Assembly (NCBI GenBank): GCA_016707705.1
Contig: JADJHD010000005.1
Coordinates: 1 to 64,000, forward strand
Reading direction: 5' to 3'
Origin: Bacteroidales bacterium
Lineage (GTDB): Bacteria; Bacteroidota; Bacteroidia; Bacteroidales; UBA4417
DNA: 64,000 nt
Shown: one piece after another, positions 27,459 to 36,439 of the stretch
Position numbering within the stretch: position 1 is the stretch's first letter
Layout: the number at the start of each line of letters is the position of its first letter
The notes under the pieces: model-generated
The model's database searches: none
Seen by the model: the letters and a program-made list of their open reading frames with translations, nothing else
What the model was told of the DNA's origin: nothing
Made by a program: the position numbers and the translations under genes

Positions 27459-27806
27459 ATGGAAAAAGCAGATTCAACCATTGCCCAGATGCGTAAGGGA
27501 GTCCTTGAGATGAGCGTGCTTGCAGCAATCAATGGAAACGAAGCTTATGCATCCGACATCCTTGAGCGACTGAAACAATCGCAGCTCATTGTTGTAGAAG
27601 GAACCCTTTATCCCATCCTGACCAGGCTAAAAAATGAAGGATTCCTGAGCTATCGCTGGGAAGAATCCACCTCTGGTCCTCCCCGGAAGTACTATTCTGT
27701 TACAGAAGCCGGACACAAATTTCTGGATGAACTGCAAACAGGATGGAACGAACTGGTATCCTCAGTGAGTAACCTCCTGAATTCATCCTCAAAACAACAA
27801 TCCTGA
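27459..27806 (+). CDS. PadR-family transcriptional regulator
   Basis: 115 residues with the PadR winged helix: MRKGVLEMSVLAAI, then ASDILERLK, then VVEGTLYPILTRLKNEGFL, and the wing SGPPRKYYSVTEAG. PadR proteins are dimeric repressors that release DNA on binding small ligands. The gene heads a two-gene unit with the PspC protein 103 bases downstream, an arrangement common in Bacteroidota and suggestive of envelope-stress control. The perfect palindrome at 27393-27415 is a good candidate operator. Confidence 0.92.
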   Translation: MEKADSTIAQMRKGVLEMSVLAAINGNEAYASDILERLKQSQLIVVEGTLYPILTRLKNEGFLSYRWEESTSGPPRKYYSVTEAGHKFLDELQTGWNELVSSVSNLLNSSSKQQS

Positions 27807-27909
27807 CATTTTTGCAAGATGAAATGCCCTATATGTGCAAATCACCAACCGATTTAATAAATAAACCAGGCGCATTCCATTTGATCTTAAATAATAAAAT
27901 CATCAACTC

Positions 27910-29463
27910 ATGAAAAAGAACTTTTCAGTCAATATAGGTGGTAGAATATTCAATATAGATGAAGATGCCTATGAGCGGCTTAACCTCTACCTCAATAATC
28001 TCAGGAACTTCTTTGCCAATGAAGAAGGCCGTGAAGAAATCATCAGCGACATTGAAGGCCGGATAGCTGAACTGCTTGAAGCTAGAAAGACTTCAGATTC
28101 AGGGATTATTACCCTTGAACATATTAATGAAGTCATTTCAAGTATGGGTGAACCGGACCAGCTTTCAGGAGAAGATAAATCCTCTGCTGGAAACCCGGAT
28201 TACGCCAAACCCTCTGGTAAACTCTTCCGTGATTCACATCATCACCTGCTTGGAGGAGTTGCCTCTGGAATAGCTGCCTATTTTGGAATCAATACCGTTC
28301 TGATGAGGCTCATATTTATTGCTCTCACCTTCTTCTACGGAATAGGGGCATTGATATATGTTATCCTATGGATTATTCTGCCTGCAGCCCGCACAACCTC
28401 TGAAAGGCTGGAAATGCAGAGGCGAATGATTAACATCGATACACTCCGCGATGAAATTACTTCTACCGGAGCCGGATTGAAGAAAACAGGAAATACTGTC
28501 TTGAATTCAACCGGAAAATTTCTTCGGTTCTTAACGGAAATTCTTACCCATATTTTCAGGTTAATACTGAAAGTCATAAGGATTGCCGGCGGGGCTGCAC
28601 TTCTGCTCCTGGCCCCTGCTTTACTTATTGGACTTAGCACTGCATTCCTGATTCACGAGCCGTTTCACGCCGGAAATTATCACCTCGACAATACCAACTT
28701 CCTGAGTTTCGTTGAGTGGGCACTCCCAAGTCCATCAACACTATGGCTTGCTTATATTTCAGCAATGCTCATCCTTATTGGGCTTACAGGACTGTTGATA
28801 TATCTTGGATTAAGATTGATGTTCAAATGGCCTCCCTTTCGCTGGACCATATTCGGCCTGTTTGGGCTTGCTCTTCTTGCAGGCTTGATTTGCGGTGGAG
28901 GAACAGTTTATCAGTATTCAAGAAGTGTTTCTGCAAAAGCATCCAAAACTGAATTAAAAATGTTGGCATTAAAGAGCCCCTCTTTGCATCTGATGTTTAC
29001 AGGAGATAACCCGGATTACTTTTGGAAGCCGCTTAACGGACAGGATATCTCTAAAACCATCCAGGATGTGCTGGGAGAGGTATCAATAAGTGTGCGCCCA
29101 GCTTCGGGGGATAGCCTTACGTTTGCTTTGCTAAGGGAAGCCTCCTCCTATTCAGAAGACAGAGCCTCTGAGTATCTTGACAATTTGGTTTATTCTTACC
29201 AGTTTCAGGACACACTTCTGATGCTGGACCCATATTTCCGCTATCCTAAATCGGAGGGCCTGCACAACCAACGCATGGAACTGATTCTTGGAATTCCATT
29301 GAATAAATCAATCAGGATTGATGAGGAAATGGCATGGGAAATCAACTTCAGGGATTTTGTTGACGAAAGAGGCCAGTCGGGTGAATACATTATGACACCC
29401 GCCGGCTTAAAACTCAAGGAAGTACCCCCGGTTGTTTCCGATACAACAGAAAAGAAAAACTGA
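27910..29463 (+). CDS. PspC-domain membrane protein
   Basis: 517 residues. An N-terminal ~80-residue region (FSVNIGGRIFNIDEDAYERL...EEIISDIEGRIAELL) is common to Bacteroidota PspC fusions. The PspC domain follows (about 95-160; KLFRDSHHHLLGGVASGIAAYFGI, then a helix), then further membrane helices to about 335 and a soluble beta-rich C-terminal domain. PspC proteins sense or answer envelope stress. Co-transcription with the padR gene is likely. The last part probably faces the periplasm. Confidence 0.85.
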   Translation: MKKNFSVNIGGRIFNIDEDAYERLNLYLNNLRNFFANEEGREEIISDIEGRIAELLEARKTSDSGIITLEHINEVISSMGEPDQLSGEDKSSAGNPDYAKPSGKLFRDSHHHLLGGVASGIAAYFGINTVLMRLIFIALTFFYGIGALIYVILWIILPAARTTSERLEMQRRMINIDTLRDEITSTGAGLKKTGNTVLNSTGKFLRFLTEILTHIFRLILKVIRIAGGAALLLLAPALLIGLSTAFLIHEPFHAGNYHLDNTNFLSFVEWALPSPSTLWLAYISAMLILIGLTGLLIYLGLRLMFKWPPFRWTIFGLFGLALLAGLICGGGTVYQYSRSVSAKASKTELKMLALKSPSLHLMFTGDNPDYFWKPLNGQDISKTIQDVLGEVSISVRPASGDSLTFALLREASSYSEDRASEYLDNLVYSYQFQDTLLMLDPYFRYPKSEGLHNQRMELILGIPLNKSIRIDEEMAWEINFRDFVDERGQSGEYIMTPAGLKLKEVPPVVSDTTEKKN

Positions 29464-29483
29464 TAGTTTCAGCTGTACATTTT

Positions 29484-29526
29484 AGGCTGATTTCGTTTAA
29501 AAGCGATTTCAGCCTTATTTATTTAT
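29484..29526 (+). terminator. probable terminator after pspC
   Basis: AGGCTGA (29484-29490) pairs with TCAGCCT (29509-29515), with partial pairing inside, followed by TATTTATTTATT. It lies about 20 bases after the pspC stop. The T tract is broken by A, so strength is uncertain. Confidence 0.5.
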
Positions 29527-29692
29527 TGATGACAACAACTTAAATAATCTGGAATGCCGTTTTAGGTTCGGCAAGTACTGGTATGACCTGTTGTTTCTAC
29601 AGAAATGAATCAAACTAAAGCATCAATCACAAAGCCTCTGTTTATCACATAGATTTCCATCAGCCGCTCTGCACTTTATATCGCGATTTCAA

Positions 29693-29700
29693 TATATTTG
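29693..29700 (+). promoter_or_regulatory. -7 box for icmF
   Basis: TATATTTG, an exact TAnnTTTG match, 48 bases before the icmF ATG. Confidence 0.45.
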
Positions 29701-29748
29701 CATAGAACCTATTAACCATTATTTCACCAGTTTACCTCTATCCATTCT

Positions 29749-32700
29749 ATGGAAGCAGAAAAGCCCTATACTCCAAATAACCCGGTACGAATTGTTACCG
29801 CAGCCTCCCTTTTCGACGGACATGATGCCACAATCAATATCATGCGAAGGATTCTGCAAAGCACAGGGGTAGAAGTCATACATCTGGGCCACGACAGATC
29901 TGTGAGTGAGATTGTGGATTGTGCCATTCAGGAGGATGCACAAGCAGTGGCAATAACCTCATATCAGGGCGGGCATATGGAATTTTTCAAGTATATGCAC
30001 GACCTCTTCCGGGAAAAAGGCGCTGGTCATATTAAAATTTTTGGTGGAGGCGGAGGTGTTATTCTTCCTGAAGAAATAGAAGAACTTCATGCTTATGGAA
30101 TAGCAAGGCTGTTTTCACCCGATGACGGCCGCCATCTGGGATTGCAGGGTATGATCAATGAAGTGGTCAGACAATCAGATTATCCCACAGGAAAACAAAT
30201 AGTTGATCTGGATAAACCTTTAAGTCCTTCTGATCATAAAGAAATAGCCAACCTGATTTCGGCAGCCGAAAATTACCCGGCAATACTGAAACCAGTTCTT
30301 AAGAAATTAAAGGAATCATGTTCAAAGAGTCCGACACCTGTTATCGGAATTACAGGAACCGGTGGTGCAGGAAAATCCTCTCTTGTGGATGAACTCGTAA
30401 GGCGTTTCCTCGATGATTTCAAGGATAAGAATCTTGCTATCATTTCTGTTGACCCCTCCCGCCGCAAGACAGGAGGAGCCCTTCTGGGTGACCGGATTCG
30501 AATGAACTCCATCCATAATCCCAGAGTTTACATGCGTTCACTGGCTACCCGACAGGCACATCTTGCCTTATCGAAATTTATTCCAGAGGTGTTATGCATA
30601 GTCAAGAATGCCGGTTTCGATCTGGTCATCCTGGAATCATCGGGTATTGGTCAGTCGGACACAGAAATCGTGGAATACAGCGACGTGCATGTGTATGTCA
30701 TGACTCCAGAATATGGTGCTGCTACCCAATTGGAGAAAATTGACATGCTTGATTATGCCGATCTGGTTGTTATCAATAAATCAGATAAGCGTGGAGCTCA
30801 GGATGCCTTGCGGGATGTGAGAAAGCAATACCAGAGAAACCGCCAGCTGTTTGAGCAAGACCCTGAATCAATGCCGGTATTCAGCACTATGGCATCCCAG
30901 TTCAACGACCGTGGAGTAAACAACTTTTATGAGTCATTGATTCATACCCTGAACGCCAAGACACTGGTATCCTTTCAATCCACCTTCTGTCCGCCGGAAT
31001 CAGAAGAAGAGCACCAGTGGATTATTCCTCCCAAACGGACCAGATACTTAAGCGAGATAGCTGACACAATCAGGAAATACAATAGCTGGGCCCAGAAACA
31101 ATCAGCAATTGCCAGTCGCATGTATTCATTGCACAGGGCTGTAGCTATACTTTCAGAAAAAGAGCTGCCAAAGCTCGATCTAATAAACCTTATAAAGGAA
31201 GAAGAAAAGCAGCTGGACCCTGAAAACAAGAAGATTATTGATGAATGGGAACATAAAATCGCAGCCTTTAAGAAGGATTTTTATGTTTACAAGGTGCGCA
31301 ACAAGGACATTAAGGTTCAAACTTTTAGTGAGAGCTTGTCGCATCTGCGAATTCCAAGAATCAGCCTTCCCAAGTATCACGATTGGGGAGATATATTAAG
31401 CTGGAATCTTCGCGAAAACCTTCCTGGAGAGTTTCCCTATGCAGCTGGTGTTTATCCTTTTAAACGCGAAAATGAAGACCCTACACGCATGTTTGCAGGC
31501 GAAGGTGGTCCGGAAAGGACTAATAAGCGCTTTCATTATGTTTCATTGGGCATGCCAGCCAGAAGGCTTTCTACCGCCTTTGATTCGGTAACCCTTTATG
31601 GTGCTGACCCTGAAATCAGGCCTGATATTTATGGCAAAATCGGAAATGCAGGCGTTTCTGTAGCCTGTCTCGATGATGCCAAAAAGCTCTATTCAGGATT
31701 TGACCTCTGCAATGAGGCAACTTCAGTTTCCATGACCATCAATGGCCCGGCACCTGCAATGCTTGCCTATTTTATGAATGCGGCCATTGATCAGCAATGC
31801 GAACTTTATATCAAGGCAAATGGCCTGGAAAAAGAGGTTGAGAAAAAACTCAAGTCAATCTGGGACAAGAATGGAAGACCCCGGCCGGCTTATAATAGTG
31901 CTCTTTCAAGTTCCGGTAAAAACAGCAAACTCCCTGAAGGAAATAATGGACTCGGCTTGATGCTGCTGGGAATTACAGGCGATCAGGTACTGCCTCCCGA
32001 TGTTTATCAGAACATTAAAACTGAAACCATCTCAAAAGTTAGGGGGACCTTGCAGGCAGATATCCTGAAAGAAGATCAGGCACAGAATACCTGCATCTAC
32101 AGCACTGAATTTTCTCTGCGACTGATGGGTGATGTTCAGGAATATTTTATCAAAAACAATGTCCGGAATTTCTATTCGGTTTCCATATCAGGATACCATA
32201 TAGCAGAAGCTGGAGCCAATCCGATTACCCAGCTTGCTTTCACCCTGGCCAACGGCTTTACCTATGTTGAGTATTATGCTTCAAGAGGGATGAATATTGA
32301 TGGATTTGCTCCAAACCTTTCATTCTTCTTTTCAAACGGACTGGATCCTGAGTACTCAGTTTTGGGAAGGGTGGCAAGAATCATCTGGGCAAAGGCGATG
32401 AAGGGACTTTATCATGCGGGATCAAGGTCTCAAATGCTGAAATACCATATCCAAACATCAGGCCGCTCACTGCATGCGCAGGAAATCGATTTTAATGATA
32501 TCCGCACAACCCTTCAGGCACTTTATGCCATTAATGACAACTGCAACTCCCTGCATACCAATGCATACGACGAGGCAATTACAACTCCAACAGAGGAATC
32601 AGTGCGCAGGGCAATGGCCATACAGTTGATCATCAATCATGAACTTGGCCTCGCAAAAAATCAGAATCCATTGCAGGGATCGTTCATTATTGAAGAATTG

Positions 32701-33141
32701 ACAGAGTTGGTTGAGGAAGCGGTTCTTTCCGAATTCGACAGGATTACAGAGAGAGGCGGCGTTCTTGGTGCTATGGAAACCATGTATCAGCGAAGCAAGA
32801 TTCAGGAAGAATCCCTTTACTATGAGCATCAGAAACATAGTGGTAAACTTCCGATTATGGGAGTAAACACATTCCTTTCATCGCAGGGATCACCCACTTC
32901 AATACCTGGCCAGGTAATCCGATCAACAGAAGCTGAGAAGAACTACCAGGTTGAAATGCTGGCACATCTTCATGCAACCTGGGAACAGAAAAACCGGGAA
33001 TATCTCTCAAACCTGAAACATGCCGCTGTTACCGGAAGCAATATGTTCGAGCAGTTGATGGAAGCCGGTAAATATTGTTCGCTGGGTCAAATATCCCAAG
33101 CTTTATTTGAAGTTGGAGGACGCTACAGAAGAAATATGTAA
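29749..33141 (+). CDS. icmF: fused isobutyryl-CoA mutase IcmF
   Basis: 1130 residues: B12-binding domain (about 12-145; FDGHDATIN with the cobalt-ligand H25), MeaB-like GTPase chaperone (about 195-420; GITGTGGAGKSSLVDE Walker A), linker, and catalytic TIM-barrel mutase (about 560-1110). This order is that of IcmF, which interconverts isobutyryl- and n-butyryl-CoA using adenosylcobalamin while its G domain protects the cofactor. Two substrate-pocket positions agree: F582 in RMFAGEGG (tyrosine in methylmalonyl-CoA mutase) and Q779 in DQAQNT (arginine there). Its product fits the butyrate kinase 5 kb downstream. Confidence 0.92.
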   Translation: MEAEKPYTPNNPVRIVTAASLFDGHDATINIMRRILQSTGVEVIHLGHDRSVSEIVDCAIQEDAQAVAITSYQGGHMEFFKYMHDLFREKGAGHIKIFGGGGGVILPEEIEELHAYGIARLFSPDDGRHLGLQGMINEVVRQSDYPTGKQIVDLDKPLSPSDHKEIANLISAAENYPAILKPVLKKLKESCSKSPTPVIGITGTGGAGKSSLVDELVRRFLDDFKDKNLAIISVDPSRRKTGGALLGDRIRMNSIHNPRVYMRSLATRQAHLALSKFIPEVLCIVKNAGFDLVILESSGIGQSDTEIVEYSDVHVYVMTPEYGAATQLEKIDMLDYADLVVINKSDKRGAQDALRDVRKQYQRNRQLFEQDPESMPVFSTMASQFNDRGVNNFYESLIHTLNAKTLVSFQSTFCPPESEEEHQWIIPPKRTRYLSEIADTIRKYNSWAQKQSAIASRMYSLHRAVAILSEKELPKLDLINLIKEEEKQLDPENKKIIDEWEHKIAAFKKDFYVYKVRNKDIKVQTFSESLSHLRIPRISLPKYHDWGDILSWNLRENLPGEFPYAAGVYPFKRENEDPTRMFAGEGGPERTNKRFHYVSLGMPARRLSTAFDSVTLYGADPEIRPDIYGKIGNAGVSVACLDDAKKLYSGFDLCNEATSVSMTINGPAPAMLAYFMNAAIDQQCELYIKANGLEKEVEKKLKSIWDKNGRPRPAYNSALSSSGKNSKLPEGNNGLGLMLLGITGDQVLPPDVYQNIKTETISKVRGTLQADILKEDQAQNTCIYSTEFSLRLMGDVQEYFIKNNVRNFYSVSISGYHIAEAGANPITQLAFTLANGFTYVEYYASRGMNIDGFAPNLSFFFSNGLDPEYSVLGRVARIIWAKAMKGLYHAGSRSQMLKYHIQTSGRSLHAQEIDFNDIRTTLQALYAINDNCNSLHTNAYDEAITTPTEESVRRAMAIQLIINHELGLAKNQNPLQGSFIIEELTELVEEAVLSEFDRITERGGVLGAMETMYQRSKIQEESLYYEHQKHSGKLPIMGVNTFLSSQGSPTSIPGQVIRSTEAEKNYQVEMLAHLHATWEQKNREYLSNLKHAAVTGSNMFEQLMEAGKYCSLGQISQALFEVGGRYRRNM

Positions 33142-33199
33142 TCCATCATAAAGACCGTGAGCCCCAGGAATGATCAATCGTGGTAACTCGTAGTTGAAA

Positions 33200-34036
33200 T
33201 TACTGCTTCTGCCCCTTCTTTCCTTTCAGGATCTTGAGTTTCTTAGTCTCAAGTTTCTTAATGCTCTCATGAGTTGGCAACTCCTCCGGCATAGGACCAC
33301 CAAGTTCCTCGATTGTTTGCCTTACTTTTCTGCCAACATCAAAATGAGTTGCATTGGCGGCTTTCTTCCCTATTATGCCTTCGCGCCGGAGCTTTTCTTC
33401 GGTTTGTGTTGCCCTGAAAAGATTTGCAGCAAGTTCAGTACTACCCATGAAATCCAGGATATTGTCAGTTTTCTTCAAACCTTTTTTAATCTGAATATCT
33501 TTAGCACCAAGGCCATTATATAGCCCCATATATCCGTGATTTTGGAACACAGCGTATTCGCCGGGCTTTATAACCCCTGCAGATCTTGCTGCATCCGCCA
33601 ATTGTTTATTATGTTCTGCCATCTCTTTTCTAAGAAATAAACGTTTCTCTTCTTCACTGTTCAATTGCCTGAAAACATCCTCAAGCAATTCGGCTTTTCT
33701 TGTTTGAAATGCAAAGTAGGTTTGCCCCAGAGCGATGATCTCCTTTCGCGGGTCGGCATTCTGTATGATTAGATAACAGGCATATCTGGATAAATTATAC
33801 TCTCCGATTTCCTTTTTTGCACCAGAACCCAACTCGACCATTTTCCCCACGCGGGGAAAATGGTCATCCGCCGCTTGCCCGCTATTGACGCAGGCTTCCT
33901 GAGCTTTTGCTAAAACATTTAAAAATTTATCCCATCTACTATACTCTAAAACCATGCATAACTCCCTGGCTTTCCAGTACTCCTGACCAATTGGATTAAA
34001 ATGTTTGATTTTTTCGAAAACAGAATGCTTGTCCAT
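33200..34036 (-). CDS. dinD: DNA-damage-inducible protein D family
   Basis: 278 residues matching DinD throughout: YWKARELCMVLEYSRWDKF (Bro-N-like start), DHFPRVGKMVELGSGAKKEI, LSRYACYLIIQNADPRKE, and ALGQTYFAFQTRKAEL. A basic C-terminal tail ends KILKGKKGQKQ. E. coli DinD is SOS-induced and modulates RecA filaments. Codons 58-67 coincide with a 13-bp perfect inverted repeat in the DNA (33836-33865). No clear LexA-type box was recognised upstream. It converges with icmF. Confidence 0.9.
   Translation of the reverse strand: MDKHSVFEKIKHFNPIGQEYWKARELCMVLEYSRWDKFLNVLAKAQEACVNSGQAADDHFPRVGKMVELGSGAKKEIGEYNLSRYACYLIIQNADPRKEIIALGQTYFAFQTRKAELLEDVFRQLNSEEEKRLFLRKEMAEHNKQLADAARSAGVIKPGEYAVFQNHGYMGLYNGLGAKDIQIKKGLKKTDNILDFMGSTELAANLFRATQTEEKLRREGIIGKKAANATHFDVGRKVRQTIEELGGPMPEELPTHESIKKLETKKLKILKGKKGQKQ
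33836..33865. repeat. 13-bp perfect inverted repeat inside dinD
   Basis: GACCATTTTCCCC, loop ACGC, then GGGGAAAATGGTC. It would form a strong stem-loop in the dinD mRNA and encodes DHFPRVGKMV in frame. Confidence 0.9.
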
Positions 34037-34421
34037 AATGAATAGATTAAAAGTTGATAATACCTGAAAACACTACTATTGAAAAGAAATATCGGAATCT
34101 TAAAAAGCAATTGCAAAAATACAATGACCGAAAGAATTGTCCTTCAGAAATCTTACAAAAAAATCGAAAGATATGAACTCCGGGAAATAGCCTGAATTAA
34201 TAACTAGTTGTACCGAAACCACTTATACTGTCCTGATATTGAACAATTCCATTAAATCAAGGATTAGCAAGAAATTAGAGGCTCTTCACATACAATAATG
34301 GTTTGGCAACTCATAAGTGATCAAACATTAGGAGCTTTCCAACTTCTGTACCCTATAGAAATTTTAAAATCCACCTTAACATAAAGCATAGTAACACTTA
34401 GATGCTCATTCAGTAAAGTAA
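34037..34421. other. gene-free stretch upstream of dinD
   Basis: Between the dinD start and the terminator-like hairpin at 34422 there is AT-rich sequence with no frame, repeat copy or RNA gene that I can support. It should contain the dinD promoter on the minus strand, which I could not pinpoint. Confidence 0.6.
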
Positions 34422-34468
34422 ATCTGGCTTAATCGCAGGAGTTAGCAATTAAGCCAGATGAGTTTTTT
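34422..34468. terminator. terminator-like hairpin, possibly bidirectional
   Basis: ATCTGGCTTAAT (34422-34433) pairs exactly with ATTAAGCCAGAT (34448-34459) around a 14-base loop, with a T6 run at 34463-34468 on the plus strand. On the minus strand the stem is followed by TTTACTTTACTG. The hairpin lies about 70 bases past the stop of the multihaem gene, so it most likely ends that transcript. Confidence 0.65.
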
Positions 34469-34527
34469 AGAATTAATAGAAATCAAGCCTCTTTATATCG
34501 TGAAAAAGGGCTGAACCAAACTTACAA

Positions 34528-36225
34528 CTATGGTGTGATCTTTCCAATAAACAAGGTTGAATTGTTGTTTACCAGGATCATGTCGCTTGAATCTACCAGT
34601 CCATCACCATTAGCATCAGTTGGAATATAGCCTTGTGCAAAATTGGAAGAATTATTGTCAACTTCCATCATATCTGAAGCATCTACTATCCCATCCTGAT
34701 TAGTATCACCAGCATATATTACATATTTGCCTGAGATGTTCTTCATATTATTTCCAAATGCCTGATTTCCTGAAGTAGTAAAATTATACCCCACAGATCC
34801 AACCCCTACAGTGATTGGGCTTCCTGTCCATGTTTCAATACTATTTCTATGCTTTACAACAACATAATAACTTGACGCCTGTGAAACAGGAAGGGAAAGT
34901 GCTGCTGATCCTTCAGTATTCAAGGGAACAAGGAATGGGCCGGCTGCCAAAGAATATGGAGCAGTTGCATGATGCAGTTCAACACTAATCAGGTCGGCAA
35001 CTAATCCCGGAAACTGATTCCCGCTTGCATTTTGTGCCTTTTGCATCAAATAGCCATTGTACAGACTTTCAAGCATAACCGTTAAATTCAGGGTTGCAGG
35101 AATATATCCATGTGGGCCTGGTGCTGTTGGGACTACTCCATGACAAACTTCACATTTTCGTAGTGTTCCGGAATATCCTTGAAGGGCAATGTTCTGAACA
35201 TTATCATTCGCATGTGTGGTTGGCTGAATGGCATGGGGAGATCCATGGCAGGCACTGCAGTATAATCCTCCATGTCCCTTTGATTGCCTGAATAGCTTCC
35301 CGGGTTCTTCAGCATAATTTGAACCATGGCAGTTTGATGAGCCACATGAGGGTTCTTGTAACCAGGGCTGTCTGCCGTTTTCAATGGTTTGGGACACATT
35401 CCCAACACTCCCGTGACAACTCTGACAGGTCATACCGCTTGAATACATGGTATCCCGGAAACATTGTGTGTTGGGGCCAGGATGGCATTTGTAGCAATCA
35501 TTTGTTTTATCCTTATGCTTATCATGGATGACAAAGGAAAAAGATGGCACACCCTGTTGACCCGGCATCCCAAGCGCATTGTCCGAATGACAGCTTGCAC
35601 AAAGTATTGGCGTATTTGCAGGATTAAATCCTCCTTCACGAGGATGGCTATTAAGAATTGACTGCTCACTGCTATGGCATCCGCTACTAACACAACTCAA
35701 CTCATTTGAGACAGGTATAACGGGTTGTGTTGAGCTAATAATTGTATTATTTTGCTTTAGTTCCACAAGGGCTAACTGAAATGCATTCTCAGTAACCAGA
35801 TTGTTATCAGTGTAGGGCGTTACAGGTATTCCTTCAGCAATATAATAATCGGACATGGCTGTCATTGTCCCGGTGAGACCCCTCCCGGTCAACCCAATAT
35901 TTGGAGCCAGGGAAACACCAAAAAGTTGCTGAGCATAAGTCCAGAAATTTGTTTTCCCGACCGAGTACGTATTTCCTGGTACGGAATACTGAACTTCAAA
36001 ACCTGTAGTAATAATCTGTGGCAAAGTGCTGGAATTTCCTCTCTTAACTACCTGAGCCATTAAATTATTATAGGGAGGCAATACCGCTATTTTCGAAAAA
36101 TCCTTGTTGGAACAGTGCATTCCAAGATCATTCCAGCTTAAAACAATATATTCTTCAGTTGTAACATAAGCGAAGACAACAGGCAGAAGTAATACTACCA
36201 GAATTAAAGGCCATTTTCTTTTCAT
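34528..36225 (-). CDS. secreted multihaem cytochrome c with dockerin-like C-terminal repeats
   Basis: 565 residues with a signal peptide (KRKWPLILVVLLLPVVFAY). Seven haem-type sites are visible: CVSSGCH, CASCH, CYKCH, CQSCH, CGSSNCH, CSACH and CEVCH; two of them have the wider Cx4CH spacing. The last ~60 residues contain two calcium-loop repeats, GDTNQDGIVDASDM and TDANGDGLVDSSDM, typical of dockerin type I. It should act outside the cytoplasm in electron transfer, perhaps at the cell surface. Dockerins usually bind cohesins; none is in this window, and no type IX sorting tail is seen. An exact -7 box (TACATTTG, minus strand) is at 36254-36261. Confidence 0.82.
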   Translation of the reverse strand: MKRKWPLILVVLLLPVVFAYVTTEEYIVLSWNDLGMHCSNKDFSKIAVLPPYNNLMAQVVKRGNSSTLPQIITTGFEVQYSVPGNTYSVGKTNFWTYAQQLFGVSLAPNIGLTGRGLTGTMTAMSDYYIAEGIPVTPYTDNNLVTENAFQLALVELKQNNTIISSTQPVIPVSNELSCVSSGCHSSEQSILNSHPREGGFNPANTPILCASCHSDNALGMPGQQGVPSFSFVIHDKHKDKTNDCYKCHPGPNTQCFRDTMYSSGMTCQSCHGSVGNVSQTIENGRQPWLQEPSCGSSNCHGSNYAEEPGKLFRQSKGHGGLYCSACHGSPHAIQPTTHANDNVQNIALQGYSGTLRKCEVCHGVVPTAPGPHGYIPATLNLTVMLESLYNGYLMQKAQNASGNQFPGLVADLISVELHHATAPYSLAAGPFLVPLNTEGSAALSLPVSQASSYYVVVKHRNSIETWTGSPITVGVGSVGYNFTTSGNQAFGNNMKNISGKYVIYAGDTNQDGIVDASDMMEVDNNSSNFAQGYIPTDANGDGLVDSSDMILVNNNSTLFIGKITP

Positions 36226-36253
36226 GATTGGAGGAGTTTGGGGTGGTCAGATG

Positions 36254-36261
36254 CAAATGTA
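36254..36261 (-). promoter_or_regulatory. -7 box for the multihaem cytochrome gene
   Basis: Minus-strand TACATTTG, an exact TAnnTTTG match, 29 bases before the ATG at 36225. Confidence 0.45.
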
Positions 36262-36439
36262 TCACATGCATTTCTCTGCATCTGTGATAAAAGTCACATA
36301 TGCCCCATATATCCCATCTAAAGCCTGGTTGTCGAAATTTGAAATTGGGAGCAAGAAAGGGATATCGATCCATTCCTTCTATCTCTTCAGTTGTCCTTTA
36401 TCATCAGAAACCAAAGGCCCCGCTCTGACAAAATCCTGA

